Source: Streptomyces griseoloalbus
GTDB taxonomy: Bacteria; Actinomycetota; Actinomycetes; Streptomycetales; Streptomycetaceae
DNA length: 64,000 bases
NCBI GenBank assembly: GCA_014650015.1
Contig: BMUD01000009.1
Location: 186,001 to 250,000, forward strand
Direction of reading: 5' to 3'
The notes beneath the pieces were generated by a model. It ran no database searches. It worked only from the letters and a program-made list of their open reading frames with translations, and was not told the origin of the DNA. Position numbers and translations under genes: made by a program. Shown here piece after piece: positions 54,638 to 64,000 of this stretch. How positions within the stretch are numbered: position 1 is the stretch's first letter; every line of letters starts with the position of its first letter.

Positions 54638-56137
54638 TCAGGAGGCGGCGTTGAACAGATCGACCACGCTGTGCTGGCGGGCCGCGTCCAGCTTGTCGAG
54701 TGGCCCGTACCAGCGCAGCCCGTACTGATCGAGGGCGTTGCGGTCGCTGGCGTGGGCGCGGTCGGCCTGACGCCGGAGGTAGGCGGTGTACGGGTGATCC
54801 GGGAGAGCCGCGTCGAGTGCGCCCAGCCCCCGCACGTGCGCTCCCTTGAACGACGGTCCGTCCGCTCCGCAGTCGCCGCTCTCGCACGGGTCGCGCAGGA
54901 TGCCGTCCGCCGTGTTGAGGGCGGACGAGGTGGTGGCCGCGTCGGCGATCCGCCGGGCGCCGGTGAGCAGGGCGCCGTCACCCGTCGCCCGGTACAGCTC
55001 GGTCAGGGCGCCGAGGAGTACGCCCTGGTTGTACGACCACACCGTGTCGCCGTTGTTGCGGCAGGTGCTCAGGTCGATGCCGTCGTTGACCAACTGCGAG
55101 CCGTTCACCATGCCGGTGCCCCGGAACCAGGACCAGCCCGCCCGCGCCCGGTCCAGATACGTCCTCTCGCCCGGCATACGGTTGTGCAACGCGGCGTTGA
55201 GCTGGATGTACAGGGAGTTCGCGATCGCGTTCTTGTACGTGCGCGCGGTGCTCCACCACACCCCGCCGCCGCAGGTGGAATCCCAGTAGGAGGCCATGTG
55301 GTCGGCGTCCGCACGCGCGGTGGCGAGATAGCGGCTGTCGCCGGTCAGGTCGTAGGCGGCCACCCAGGCCAGCCCCCACCAGCCGGTGTCGTCGATGTAG
55401 TCGTTGCGGAACTGCCCGCCCTGCGCGTTCACGTTCAGGTCGTAGGTGCGGGCGATGGCGTACCGGTAACTGCCCATGCCCGTGGTGCGGATGTTGTCGA
55501 TGACGGCCGTGAGCGCGTTCGCCGAGTTCCACCAGCCGGTGGTGTCGAACAGGCCCGTCGAGTAGTTGTAGGACGTCATCAGCGCGGTGGCCGCGGCGGT
55601 GCTCCGGTCGCCGGCGTTCCACGTGGTGCGCGCCCAGGGAGTGCAGGCGATCTCCGGGCGGTCACCGGCCTTGCCGCAGGCCCGCAGCGCGCCGACGCCG
55701 TGACCGCCCCAGTCGTCCACGTTGTACATGAGGGTGCGCCAGGCGCGTTGTCCCGGGGGCACGGTGGCGTGGCCGAGCCTGCTGCCCGAACTCCAGGTCC
55801 GGCCGCCGTCGAAGGAGCGGTCGAGCCAGACCTCGTCGCCCGGGTTGCCGTTGCCGAGGGAGGCCCAGCCCATCGCGTCGGCGTCGTCGAAGTGCAGGAC
55901 GATCGGCCGTGAGTGGACGGTGGCCGTGACGGGCTTACGGTCCCCGGGGGAGAGGGCGGGGTCACGGCCGTCGCAGTACTTGTTGCAGATGCTCGCCGCG
56001 GCGGCCGTGGTGGCCCCGGTCGCGGTGGTCGCCGTGCTGCCGGCGGACGCGGAGTGCGGCAGCAGCGCGCACAGGGCGAGGGCTAGGGCTAGGGCGGCGG
56101 CAGGCTGCCATCGGCTGAATCCTCGTACGGAACGCAT
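54638..56137 (-). CDS. Secreted GH76 alpha-1,6-mannanase-like glycoside hydrolase
   Basis: This 499-residue enzyme starts with a Sec signal ([10 protein letters not shown], hydrophobic core, ending near SASA). A short N-terminal region follows (about 45-140: [45 protein letters not shown]), then the GH76 (alpha/alpha)6 domain. The catalytic twin Asp is in [45 protein letters not shown] is also family-typical. It probably cuts alpha-1,6-mannan of fungal or bacterial walls outside the cell. Its promoter carries a LacI-type operator. Confidence 0.93.
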   Translation of the reverse strand: MRSVRGFSRWQPAAALALALALCALLPHSASAGSTATTATGATTAAAASICNKYCDGRDPALSPGDRKPVTATVHSRPIVLHFDDADAMGWASLGNGNPGDEVWLDRSFDGGRTWSSGSRLGHATVPPGQRAWRTLMYNVDDWGGHGVGALRACGKAGDRPEIACTPWARTTWNAGDRSTAAATALMTSYNYSTGLFDTTGWWNSANALTAVIDNIRTTGMGSYRYAIARTYDLNVNAQGGQFRNDYIDDTGWWGLAWVAAYDLTGDSRYLATARADADHMASYWDSTCGGGVWWSTARTYKNAIANSLYIQLNAALHNRMPGERTYLDRARAGWSWFRGTGMVNGSQLVNDGIDLSTCRNNGDTVWSYNQGVLLGALTELYRATGDGALLTGARRIADAATTSSALNTADGILRDPCESGDCGADGPSFKGAHVRGLGALDAALPDHPYTAYLRRQADRAHASDRNALDQYGLRWYGPLDKLDAARQHSVVDLFNAAS

Positions 56138-56265
56138 GGGCGGACTGCTCCCTGTCTGGGGCGCCTGACTGCCCTGGTGTCACCAGGTGTGGTCGTGTGC
56201 CGGCCCTTCGACGGGCGAGGCGGCCCGGCACACGGGGCAGGGTGTTCGGCGGAGGTGGGGGGTGT

Positions 56266-56308
56266 GAGAGCGCTCTCGCAAAGTAGTACTGAGCGCGAGG
56301 GGCGTCAA
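56266..56308 (-). promoter_or_regulatory. GH76 promoter with LacI-type operator
   Basis: On the minus strand, TTGACG (56303-56308), a 17-base spacer and TACTTT (56280-56285) form a good promoter. Two bases downstream, the perfect palindrome GAGAGCGCTCTC (56266-56277) covers the transcription start. GAGCGCTC is the core of LacI-family operators in Streptomyces (CebR-like). The repressor gene is not in the window. Confidence 0.75.
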
Positions 56309-56560
56309 TGATCCTGTTGCGGACAAGAGTTGCCCCATGAGCGCGGTGACCGTTCGGCACACCTCTTGCGGCGGCTGTGGCGTGCGGTGTACCAATGGCG
56401 ACGCAGAACCTGAACGTTGTTCAAGTTCGCGCGGGTGTCATGGCGCGCGAGGTCCCTTCACGAACCGTCAGGCCCAGGCGGGTGGCGATCCCACCGGCAC
56501 GCGTGCGCTCACGCTCCGTCCGTGCGCCGCCGAAGGCCGATCGAGCCGGAGGAGCAGCAG

Positions 56561-58642
56561 ATGTCCGCGGAACGCCCCGTTCACCCCCGGCGTACGGTCC
56601 TGCGCGCGGGTGCCCTCACCGGCCTCGGGCTGGCGGGCGCCCAGGTGGCCGCCCCCAGCAGGGCCACCGCCGCCCCCGCGTCCGCCCCCACCCCCGCCCA
56701 GGACGCCGGCGGCTATCTCGTCGGCCGGGGTCTGGCCGATGCCACCGGTGAGGTGGCCGAGGTCGGCATGATGGGGTACGGCCGGTTCGACCAGCAGGCC
56801 GCCGGGCTGCACACCCGGTTGCGGGCGCGCGCGTTCGTCGTGGTCGACGAGGCGAGCGGCCGGCGGGTCATGCTGATCGTCGCCGACTCGCCGATGATCT
56901 TCGAGAGCCTGCACCGCGCGGTGCTGCGGCGGCTCGCCGAGGCGTACGGCGAGCTCTACACGGAGCGGAACGTGCTGATCACCGCCACCCACACGCACGC
57001 CGGACCCGGCGGCTACTCGCACCATCTGCTGTACAACACGACCACGTTCGGCTTTCACCGCAAGACCTTCGAGGCGGTGGCGGACGGCCTGTTCGAGGCC
57101 GCGCGGCGCGCCCACGACGACCTGGCCCCGTCCGAACTGGTGCTCAGTCACGGCACCTTGACCGGGGCCAGCGTCAACCGCTCCCGTTCGGCCTTCGAGC
57201 GCAACCCGAGGACCGACCGCGACCACTTCCCGGACGCCATCGACCCGCACACCACCCTGCTCCGGGTGGAGCGGGCCGGCCGGACGGTCGGCGCCGTGAA
57301 CTGGTTCCCGGTGCACAGCACCAGCATGTCCGGGGACAACCGCCTCATCAGCGCGGACAACAAGGGGTACGCGGCCTACCACTGGGAGCGCGAGGTCCAC
57401 GACGTCGACTATCTGGCCGACGGCTCCCCGGCCTTCGTCTCGGCGTTCGCCCAGACCAACAGCGGCGACATGTCGCCCAACCTCGACCTCGTGCCGCCCA
57501 CCACGCCCGCCGACTTCGCGCACACCCGCGCCAACGGACTGCGGCAGTACGAGGCCGCCGCGGACCAGTTGGACCGCCCGGGCGCCCGGCTGTCCGGCCC
57601 GGTGGACTCCCGGCTGGTGTACGTCGACCTCTCCGACGTGACGGTGCGCCCCGAGTTCACCGGCGACGGACGGACCCACCGGACCTCCAGGCCCTGCGTC
57701 GGTGCGTCCATGGCGGCGGGCAGCATGGAGGACGGGCCGGCCTTCCCCGGATTCGAGGAGGGCGAGAACCCCTTCTGGGACGCCATCTCCGACTCCGTGA
57801 TCTACACGGTCTCGCCGGAGCTCGCACAGGCACAGGCGCCGAAGGACATCTTCGTGCCCATCGGGGAGATGAACCGCGTCTACCCCTGGGTGCAGGAGCG
57901 GGTGCCCGTGATGCTGGTGCGCATCGGCCGACTCCACCTCATCGGCATCCCGGGCGAGGTCACCATCTGCGCGGGGCTGCGGCTGCGGCGCACGGTCGCG
58001 GAGATCGTCGGCGCGGACCTCGACGACGTACTGGTCGCCGGGTACGCCAACGCGTACTTCCACTACCTGACCACCCCCGAGGAGTACGACGCGCAGCAGT
58101 ACGAGGGCGGGAGCACCCTCTTCGGGCGCTGGCAGCTTCCGGCGCTCCAGCAGACCGCGGCCGAACTGGCCACCGCGCTGCGCGACGGCACGGATCTGCC
58201 GCTGGGCCCCGAGCCGCCGGACCTGTCCGGCAAGGCCCTCTCCCTCCAGCCGGGCGTGGTGCTGGACGCGCCGCCCGCCTTCCGGGAGTTCGGGGACGTG
58301 CTGCTGGCGCCCCGGGAGACCTACCGGGCCGGTGAACGGGCCGAGGTCGTCTTCGCGGGCGCCCACCCGGGCAACGACCTGCACCGGGGGGAGACGTATC
58401 TGGAGGTCCAGCGCCAGGAGCCGGACGGCGCCTGGCGCACCGTCGCCGACGACGGCGACTGGTCGACCCGCTTCCACTGGACACGCGACGGCATCGCCGC
58501 CTCCCGGATCACCGTCACCTGGGACATCCCCCAGGGGACGACGCCGGGTCCGCACCGGATCGTGTACCACGGCGACGCACGCGGCATCGTCGGCACCATC
58601 ACCCCGTTCACCGGTACGTCACCGGCTTTCCTGGTGCGCTGA
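56561..58642 (+). CDS. Secreted neutral/alkaline ceramidase
   Basis: This 693-residue enzyme splits ceramide into sphingosine and fatty acid. It has a Tat-type signal HPRRTVLRAGALTGLGLAGAQ and an N-terminal ceramidase domain (about 45-520) with GRGLADATGEVAEVGMMGYGR, ITATHTHAGPGGYSHH (zinc His pair) and the active-site Ser region QTNSGDMSPN. The C-terminal Ig-like domain (about 540-693) is the Ceramidse_alk_C part. The ATG at 56561 follows GGAGGAG. It is divergent from the GH76 gene; a TGAAC-GTT-GTTCA palindrome at 56411-56423 lies upstream. Streptomyces makes no ceramide, so it likely attacks host or fungal lipids. Confidence 0.93.
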   Translation: MSAERPVHPRRTVLRAGALTGLGLAGAQVAAPSRATAAPASAPTPAQDAGGYLVGRGLADATGEVAEVGMMGYGRFDQQAAGLHTRLRARAFVVVDEASGRRVMLIVADSPMIFESLHRAVLRRLAEAYGELYTERNVLITATHTHAGPGGYSHHLLYNTTTFGFHRKTFEAVADGLFEAARRAHDDLAPSELVLSHGTLTGASVNRSRSAFERNPRTDRDHFPDAIDPHTTLLRVERAGRTVGAVNWFPVHSTSMSGDNRLISADNKGYAAYHWEREVHDVDYLADGSPAFVSAFAQTNSGDMSPNLDLVPPTTPADFAHTRANGLRQYEAAADQLDRPGARLSGPVDSRLVYVDLSDVTVRPEFTGDGRTHRTSRPCVGASMAAGSMEDGPAFPGFEEGENPFWDAISDSVIYTVSPELAQAQAPKDIFVPIGEMNRVYPWVQERVPVMLVRIGRLHLIGIPGEVTICAGLRLRRTVAEIVGADLDDVLVAGYANAYFHYLTTPEEYDAQQYEGGSTLFGRWQLPALQQTAAELATALRDGTDLPLGPEPPDLSGKALSLQPGVVLDAPPAFREFGDVLLAPRETYRAGERAEVVFAGAHPGNDLHRGETYLEVQRQEPDGAWRTVADDGDWSTRFHWTRDGIAASRITVTWDIPQGTTPGPHRIVYHGDARGIVGTITPFTGTSPAFLVR

Positions 58643-58654
58643 CCGGGCGTACCC

Positions 58655-58684
58655 GGCGGCCCGGCGTCCCGGGGCCGGGCCGCC
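58655..58684. terminator. Terminator after ceramidase
   Basis: A perfect 11-bp stem GGCGGCCCGGC / GCCGGGCCGCC with an 8-base loop begins 12 bases after the ceramidase stop. The rest of the gap to 58914 shows no gene. Confidence 0.75.
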
Positions 58685-58914
58685 GTGCCGTGTCGGTCCG
58701 CGCGTCGGCCTGCGTGCGGGCGACTTCCGCGTACGCGCCGTTTCCCCCGCTCCCCGGTACGGACGGTCCCCGGCCGGCGCGCCCCCAAGCTCAAATGTTG
58801 CTCTGAAGGTGGCCGGGGCGTGGTTCGGGGGCGGGTTTCGGGGCCATACCCCCCTCACGTCCGGAGCGGACGTACGGGAGCCGGGGCTGCCGGGTGGAGG
58901 AGGGGACGGGGACG

Positions 58915-60219
58915 ATGGTGCGACTGGGGACCGGGATCGGATGGCGGCCGGAGATCGCGGACGCGGTGGAGCGCATGCCGGGGATCGACTGGGTCGAGGT
59001 CGTGGCCGAGAACGTCTGTCCCGGTCATCTGCCCGAGTCGCTGCTGCGGTTGCGCGAGCGCGGCGTGACCGTCGTGCCGCACGGGGTGTCGCTGGGGCTG
59101 GGCGGTGCCGAGCGGCCCGACGAGGGACGGCTGGCCGACCTCGCCGAGCGAGCCGCCTCCCTCCGGTCACCGCTCGTCACCGAGCACATCGCGTTCGTGC
59201 GGGCGGGCGGCGCGATGACCGGCTCCCCGCGGCTCGAGGCGGGGCACCTGCTGCCCGTGCCGCGCACCCGTGACGCCCTCGACGTGCTGTGCGAGAACGT
59301 CCGTATCGCGCAGGACGCGCTGCCCGTGCCGCTCGCCGTGGAGAACATCGCCGCGCTGATCTCGTGGCCGGGCGAGGAGATGACCGAGGGTCAGTTCCTG
59401 TACGAGCTGGCCGACCGTACCGGCGTACGGCTCCTCATCGATGTCGCCAATCTGCACACCAACCACGTCAACCGGGGTGAGGACCCGGCCCGGGCGCTCG
59501 CCGAACTGCCGCTGGAGGCCATCGCGTACGTCCATGTCGCGGGCGGCTTCGAGCGGGACGGGGTGTGGCACGACAGCCATGCCCACCCCGTCCCGCGGCC
59601 CGTGCTCGACATCCTCGCCGATCTCGCGTCCCGAATCTCGCCTCCCGGCGTGCTGCTGGAGCGGGACGAGAACTTTCCCGAACCGGCGGAGCTCGAACGG
59701 GAGCTGGGGGCCGTTCGGGGTGCGCTGGAGCAGGGCGGGCGGGCGCGCCGCGCGGTGCGGGTGGCCGCGGCGGGGGCCCCGTCGCCGGGCGAGGGGTGCG
59801 GTGCGGACTCCCGGCAGCGGCTCGCGCTCGCGCAGACCGCCGTGTTGTCCGCGCTGGTCGCCGGGACGCCCGTACCCGATGGGTTCGACCGGGTGCGGAT
59901 GGGGGTGCAGGCGCGGGCGCTCGCCGCCAAGCGGGCCGATGTCGTCGCCAAGGTGGCGCCCGAGTTGCCGGTGATCCTCGGCCGGGAGTACCGGGCCGCC
60001 TTCCTCGCGTACGCCCAGGTGTGGCCGATGACCGGCGGCTACCGGCTGGACGCGCTGGACTTCGTCGAGCAGTTGCTGCTGGACGGGCGGCCGAAGGACG
60101 CGCGGGCGCGGCGTGAGCTGCGGGAGTGGTGGCTGGACCGGTCGGGGCCGAAGCCCCGGTCGCGCCGGCCGGCGGTGCGGCTGGCCCGGGCCGCGCGGCG
60201 GGTGCTGTTGCGGCGGTGA
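58915..60219 (+). CDS. DUF692 multinuclear non-heme iron oxidase (MNIO) with C-terminal partner-like domain
   Basis: This 434-residue protein has an N-terminal TIM-barrel DUF692 domain (about 1-270) with [57 protein letters not shown] and YVHVAGGFE. These His/Asp/Glu positions are the iron ligands of MNIO enzymes such as MbnB and TglH, which modify Cys in peptides. The C-terminal about 160 residues ([23 protein letters not shown] and on) look like the partner domain seen in homologues of this actinobacterial group, fused here instead of separate. The ATG at 58915 follows GGAGGAGGGG. The TIGR04222 membrane protein follows after 109 bases. Confidence 0.88.
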   Translation: MVRLGTGIGWRPEIADAVERMPGIDWVEVVAENVCPGHLPESLLRLRERGVTVVPHGVSLGLGGAERPDEGRLADLAERAASLRSPLVTEHIAFVRAGGAMTGSPRLEAGHLLPVPRTRDALDVLCENVRIAQDALPVPLAVENIAALISWPGEEMTEGQFLYELADRTGVRLLIDVANLHTNHVNRGEDPARALAELPLEAIAYVHVAGGFERDGVWHDSHAHPVPRPVLDILADLASRISPPGVLLERDENFPEPAELERELGAVRGALEQGGRARRAVRVAAAGAPSPGEGCGADSRQRLALAQTAVLSALVAGTPVPDGFDRVRMGVQARALAAKRADVVAKVAPELPVILGREYRAAFLAYAQVWPMTGGYRLDALDFVEQLLLDGRPKDARARRELREWWLDRSGPKPRSRRPAVRLARAARRVLLRR

Positions 60220-60328
60220 CCGTCATCGACCGGAGAGCACCAAACGGAACGTCACATACCGACAACACTCCGTCCGAATGGTGAACAGGTCATGGTGTTC
60301 TCATGACCGTGTCCCTTACAAACAAGTC

Positions 60329-61108
60329 ATGTTCTGGGTCCCTCTTCTGCTCCTGGCCTGGGCCGTCGCCGGTGTGGCGTGCCTGCGGCTGTGTCTGGCC
60401 GCCGTGCGCGGCGCCGCCGCGGCCGACTCCGGCCCGGACCCCGGACGCGATCTGACGCTGTACGAGGCCGCGTTCCTGTCCGGCGGCCCCGTGCGGGTCG
60501 CCGACGTCACACTCGTCGCGATGGCGCGTCAGCGGCGGCTGCTGCTGGCGCACACCGGCTGGGCGACGGTGGTCGACCCGCGCGGGCGGGACGAGATGGA
60601 GCGGTCGGTGATAGGGGCGATAGGACCGGAGGGACAGTCCCCCATCGCGCCGGTGCGGGCCGCCGCGGCGACCGCGGACGCCGTGCGCGGGATCTCCGAG
60701 CGGCTGGTCGGCGCCGGACTGGCGGTGCCCGACGGTGCCGGCACGTCGGTCGCCGACGCGGTGCGGCAGGTGCGGCTCGCCGTGCCGGCCGTGGCCGGGC
60801 TGGGGACGGCCGCCCTGCTCATGCCGGTCCCGTCGGACCTGGCGCGCCATCTGGTCGCCCTGTGGTTCACGCTGCCGCTGATCCTCACGCTGGGCTGCCT
60901 GGCCATCGCGCGGTTCGAGGTCCACCCGTACTCGCGCTGGGCCTCCCCGGCCGGCCAGCGGTTGCTGGGCACCCTGCACCGCGATGCCGGGGACGCCGCC
61001 GACGACCGTAGGTATCTCACCTCCGTCGCGGTACGCGGCATCCGCGCGGTGGACGAACCGGAACTGCGCGCCGCCTTCGCGCACCGGGAGCGCCATCAGG
61101 AGCATTGA
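60329..61108 (+). CDS. TIGR04222-domain membrane protein
   Basis: This 259-residue protein has one N-terminal membrane segment (about 3-22), a cytosolic domain starting DLTLYEAAFLSGGPVRVADVTLVAMARQRRLLL, and two more membrane segments (about 150-190). The N-terminal part is the TIGR04222 signature. Many relatives next to MNIO genes end in a Gly/Cys-rich tail that may be the modified substrate; here the C-terminus (RAAFAHRERHQEH) has no Cys and no such tail. The short gap after the MNIO gene suggests joint function. ATG at 60329 has no clear ribosome site. Confidence 0.8.
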   Translation: MFWVPLLLLAWAVAGVACLRLCLAAVRGAAAADSGPDPGRDLTLYEAAFLSGGPVRVADVTLVAMARQRRLLLAHTGWATVVDPRGRDEMERSVIGAIGPEGQSPIAPVRAAAATADAVRGISERLVGAGLAVPDGAGTSVADAVRQVRLAVPAVAGLGTAALLMPVPSDLARHLVALWFTLPLILTLGCLAIARFEVHPYSRWASPAGQRLLGTLHRDAGDAADDRRYLTSVAVRGIRAVDEPELRAAFAHRERHQEH

Positions 61109-61197
61109 CGCCGACACCCCGGTGAACGGTGCTTGCCTCGGACCACCCCTGAACGAAACATCCCTTGTGTCGCCACCGTGCACCGAAGGGACAGTCG

Positions 61198-62829
61198 ATG
61201 AGAACTGCCGCCGTCCATGCGGCCGCCGGGTCCTTGCTGCTCACCGCCCTGGCCGCCGCCCCGGCCGGCGGCGCCGCTCCCGCCCCTCCCAGCGCCCCCG
61301 GCGCGGCCGAGCTGCGCGGAACCGCCGTGGCCGCCGCCCGCGCCGCGGACGAGCGCATCGACTTCGCCGAATGCCCCGAGACACAGGACCTTCCGAGCAC
61401 CGTTCGGTGCGGCACCGTACGCGTACCGCTCGACTACGCCCGCCCGGACGGCCGGCAGATCGAACTGACCGTCAGCCGTGTCCGGGCCACCGGCAGGGAC
61501 CCGGACAACAGCAAGCGCGCGGTGCCCCGGCAGGGCTCCCTGGTCCACAACCCGGGCGGGCCCGGCGCCACTGGCATGTACTTCCCGATGATGGGCGTGC
61601 TCCCCGAGTGGAAGCGCGTCGCGGCCGCCTACGACCTCGTCGGCTACGCCCCGCGCGGGGTGGGCCGTTCCGCACCGCTGTCCTGCACGGACCCGGGGAC
61701 GTTCGCCCAGGGCCCCACGAAGGCGCCGGTCCACCCGTCGACGACGGACAAGGAGGAACGCGTCGCGCGGGCCAAGGCGTACGCGCGTGGCTGTGCCGAA
61801 CGGGCCGGGGACTCGCTGAAGTACTACAACTCGCTCAACAACGCCCGTGACCTGGACGTGCTGCGCGCCGCGCTCGGCGAGAACCGGCTGACCTTCCTGG
61901 GGTCCTCCTACGGCACGTACTTCGGGGCGCTGTACGCCACGCTGTTCCCCTCCCACGTACGGCGGATGGTGTTCGACTCGGCGGTGGACCCGGACCCGCA
62001 GCAGATCTGGTACCGCAACAACCTCGACCAGTCGGCGGCGTTCGAGGACCGCTGGGCGGACTTCCGGGCATGGGTCGCCCGGCACGACGACGTGTACGGG
62101 CTGGGCGGCACCGCGCGGAAGGTGCAGGAGAGTTACGAGAGGGCGAGCGCGCGGCTGGCGAAGGAGCCGGCGGGCGGGAAGGTCGGGCCGGGACAGCTGC
62201 AGGCGGCGTTCCTGCGGGCCGGGTACTACGACGACCACTGGCCGCATCGCGCGCACGCGCTGTCGGCGTATCTGAAGGGCGATGCCGGGCCGCTGGTCGA
62301 GCAGGCGCAGGCCTATCCGGAGGCGGCGGCGGAGGCGGAGAACGCGCGGGCGGTGTATCTCGCCGTGGAGTGCAACGACGCGCCCTGGCCGACGGACTGG
62401 GCGGTGTGGGACCGGGACAACACCCGGCTCGCGCGCCGGGCGCCCTTCGAGACCTGGGCCAATGTGTGGACCAATCTGCCCTGTGCCTACTGGCGGGCGC
62501 CGCGGCGGCGGCCACTGGATGTGCGGGCCGGGCACGGTGAGCTGCCGCCGACGCTGATCCTCGCGGCCGAGCGGGACGCCGCCGCTCCGTACGACGGTGC
62601 CCTGGAGCTGCACCGGCGGCTGGCGGGTTCGGCGCTGGTGACGGAGCGGGACGCCGGCAGCCACGGCATCGCCTGGGGACCCAACGCCTGCGTGAACGGA
62701 CACCTGGAGGCATACCTGCTCACCGGGCGCGTCCCGGGGCGGCGCGCTTCCTGCGCACCGCACCCGGAACCGGAGCCGCGGCCCCGGCCGGCGGACCGGC
62801 CGGCCGAAAAGACCCGGCCGGTCGCCTGA
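61198..62829 (+). CDS. Secreted alpha/beta-hydrolase, tripeptidyl aminopeptidase type (S33)
   Basis: This 543-residue protein has a Sec signal peptide (ending near GGAAPA) and a catalytic domain. It has the oxyanion region HNPGGPGATGM, the nucleophile elbow LGSSYGTYFG (Ser about 240), and C-terminal TAP-like domain with AERDAAAPYDGA (Asp) and DAGSHGIAW (His). Cys pairs such as CPETQ..CGTV and CTDP..CAER fit this secreted family. It probably trims N-terminal tripeptides outside the cell. The ATG follows AAGGGA. The last 30 residues are Pro/Arg-rich. Confidence 0.92.
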   Translation: MRTAAVHAAAGSLLLTALAAAPAGGAAPAPPSAPGAAELRGTAVAAARAADERIDFAECPETQDLPSTVRCGTVRVPLDYARPDGRQIELTVSRVRATGRDPDNSKRAVPRQGSLVHNPGGPGATGMYFPMMGVLPEWKRVAAAYDLVGYAPRGVGRSAPLSCTDPGTFAQGPTKAPVHPSTTDKEERVARAKAYARGCAERAGDSLKYYNSLNNARDLDVLRAALGENRLTFLGSSYGTYFGALYATLFPSHVRRMVFDSAVDPDPQQIWYRNNLDQSAAFEDRWADFRAWVARHDDVYGLGGTARKVQESYERASARLAKEPAGGKVGPGQLQAAFLRAGYYDDHWPHRAHALSAYLKGDAGPLVEQAQAYPEAAAEAENARAVYLAVECNDAPWPTDWAVWDRDNTRLARRAPFETWANVWTNLPCAYWRAPRRRPLDVRAGHGELPPTLILAAERDAAAPYDGALELHRRLAGSALVTERDAGSHGIAWGPNACVNGHLEAYLLTGRVPGRRASCAPHPEPEPRPRPADRPAEKTRPVA

Positions 62830-63570
62830 TCAGGCCAGACCCGCGACCAGTTCCGCGACGTCCTTGCGACGGCCCGTGAAGAACGGGACCTCCTCGCGGA
62901 CGTGCATCCGGGCCTCCGAGCCCCGCAGATGGCGCATGAGGTCGACGATGCGGTGCAGCTCGTCGGCCTCGAAGGCGAGGATCCACTCGTAGTCGCCGAG
63001 GGAGAAGGAGGCGACCGTGTTGGCGCGCACGTCCGGGTAGCCGCGGGCCATCTTGCCGTGGTCGGCGAGCATGCGGCGGCGGTCCTCGTCGGGCAGCAGG
63101 TACCAGTCGTAGGAGCGCACGAAGGGGTAGACGCTCACATAGGCGCGGGGCGTCTCGTCGGCGAGGAACGCCGGGATGTGCGAGCGGTTGAACTCGGCGG
63201 GGCGGTGCAGCGCCATGTTCGACCAGACCGGCTCCAGCGCACGGCCCAGCTTGGTGCGGCGGAAGAGGTTGTACGCCTCCTGGAGCTGGTCGGCGGTCTC
63301 GGCGTGCCACCAGATCATGAGGTCGGCGTCCGCGCGCAGGCCCGACAGGTCGTAGGTGCCGCGGATCGTGACGTCCTTGGCGGCGAGCCCGTCGAACAGC
63401 TCCTGGACCTCGTCGGCGTATCCGGCGCGGTCCTCGGGCAGGGCGTCCTTCAGCTTGAAGACGGACCAGAGGGTGTAGCGGATGACCTCGTTGAGGTCCT
63501 TGGCCAGCTTGCCCTTGTGGGGGATCCGATCGGGTGCGGGGGTGGTGGCATCGTCACTCATGTCCCTCAT
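62830..63570 (-). CDS. hemQ: Coproheme decarboxylase HemQ
   Basis: HemQ carries out the last step of the coproporphyrin-dependent heme pathway, two oxidative decarboxylations of coproheme. The 246 residues show the chlorite-dismutase-like fold with [55 protein letters not shown] and [11 protein letters not shown] (heme-ligand His region). Two starts are possible: ATG at 63570, overlapping hemG as ATGA and preceded by GGGAG, or ATG at 63561. The first is favoured by coupling. hemG precedes it. Confidence 0.94.
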   Translation of the reverse strand: MRDMSDDATTPAPDRIPHKGKLAKDLNEVIRYTLWSVFKLKDALPEDRAGYADEVQELFDGLAAKDVTIRGTYDLSGLRADADLMIWWHAETADQLQEAYNLFRRTKLGRALEPVWSNMALHRPAEFNRSHIPAFLADETPRAYVSVYPFVRSYDWYLLPDEDRRRMLADHGKMARGYPDVRANTVASFSLGDYEWILAFEADELHRIVDLMRHLRGSEARMHVREEVPFFTGRRKDVAELVAGLA

Positions 63571-64000
63571 TCTCCCGCTCCTCCGTGGAGGCTCCGCACC
63601 GGGTTGGCGGTGAGCTGCCGCACGGCGCGCAGATCACCGTGGACCTGGTCGGCGGCGGCGTACGCGCTCGCGATGCAGGCGGGGACGCCGACACCGTCGT
63701 AGGCCGCGCCGCACACCGCCAGCCCGGCGAGGCCCGCCAGGTGCTCGCGGACGCGGGCCACGCGCGCCTGGTGGCCGACGGGGTACTGGGGCAGGCCGTC
63801 CTGCCAGCGGGTGACACGGGCGTCGACCGGGGTGGCGGCCAGGCCGGTGGCCGCCCTCAGGTCGTGCCGCGAGACCTCCACGAGGTCGGCGTCGTCGTGG
63901 CGGAGGATCTCCGTCTCGCCGTGGCGGCCCACGGAGGTGCGCAGGACGACCAGGTCCGGGTTCTCGTCGGCGATCCAGCCCCATTTACGGGAGGCGAAGG
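63567..64000 (-). CDS. hemG: Coproporphyrinogen/protoporphyrinogen oxidase HemG (HemY type), C-terminal part only
   Basis: Only the last about 144 codons are in the window; the gene runs past base 64000. The segment [25 protein letters not shown], then [19 protein letters not shown] and [24 protein letters not shown] is the C-terminal FAD-binding end of HemY-type oxidases. It makes coproporphyrin III or protoporphyrin for the heme pathway. It overlaps hemQ by ATGA, consistent with a heme operon. Confidence 0.9.
   Translation of the reverse strand, partial: FASRKWGWIADENPDLVVLRTSVGRHGETEILRHDDADLVEVSRHDLRAATGLAATPVDARVTRWQDGLPQYPVGHQARVARVREHLAGLAGLAVCGAAYDGVGVPACIASAYAAADQVHGDLRAVRQLTANPVRSLHGGAGE

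Overview
The window is about 72-74% GC, with strong third-position G/C bias, frequent GTG/TTG starts and many 4-base start/stop overlaps. It carries markers of a Streptomyces-type actinomycete: a two-domain geosmin synthase, a CprB-like gamma-butyrolactone receptor homologue, a conservon (cvnABCD), a subtilisin-inhibitor family protein, and HemQ next to HemG. Gene order resembles the chromosomal arm region around geoA-cprB-murC-hemQ of S. coelicolor, as I remember it. Nothing here looks like a plasmid, phage or intact insertion sequence. No tRNA, rRNA or CRISPR array was seen.

Layout. 0.2-9.8 kb: glycogen-to-trehalose genes glgX, treY and treZ, interleaved with an M14 peptidase, a secreted SSI-type protease inhibitor and an FHA protein. 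9.9-13.5 kb: an APH-fold protein with a degraded catalytic loop, an M24 peptidase, a metallophosphoesterase and a PDZ protein. 13.5-17.7 kb: geosmin synthase, a DUF89 phosphatase and the CprB-like regulator with a candidate operator. 17.9-25.2 kb: a secreted subtilisin-like protease, then a sugar-type binding lipoprotein directly upstream of a complete conservon. 25.2-28.7 kb: a four-gene OpuB/ProU-type osmolyte importer.

28.7-30.3 kb is a rearrangement scar. The C-terminal half of apbE is joined head-to-head to the C-terminal half of a sensor kinase, with a 30-bp inverted repeat and a 38-bp tandem repeat beside it. 30.3-38.9 kb is an uncharacterised envelope or glycolipid-like cluster: an epimerase with a Cys-rich insertion, a two-component system, a GT2 transferase, a DUF2064 transferase, a methyltransferase, a cytochrome b561-sulfite-oxidase-like fusion and a GT-C-like membrane protein.

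39-46 kb: msrB-murC, a small Usp-like protein, a RibD-like reductase, ZapE, and a carbonic anhydrase/SulP pair with unusual palindromes upstream. 46-54 kb: SPFH, PhoX, an SRPBCC/ArsR pair with a clear operator, a Rieske-containing oxidoreductase, a polysaccharide deacetylase, a PTH2 protein and an MFS exporter. 54.6-58.6 kb: divergent secreted GH76 mannanase and neutral ceramidase, with a LacI-type operator at the GH76 promoter. 58.9-64 kb: an MNIO (DUF692) enzyme fused to a partner-like domain, a TIGR04222 membrane protein, a secreted tripeptidyl aminopeptidase, hemQ and the 3' end of hemG.

The most promising loci for something undescribed are the 30.3-38.9 kb cluster, the binding protein/conservon unit, the MNIO/TIGR04222 pair and the apbE/kinase scar. 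All functional calls come from reading motifs by eye; no database search was run.
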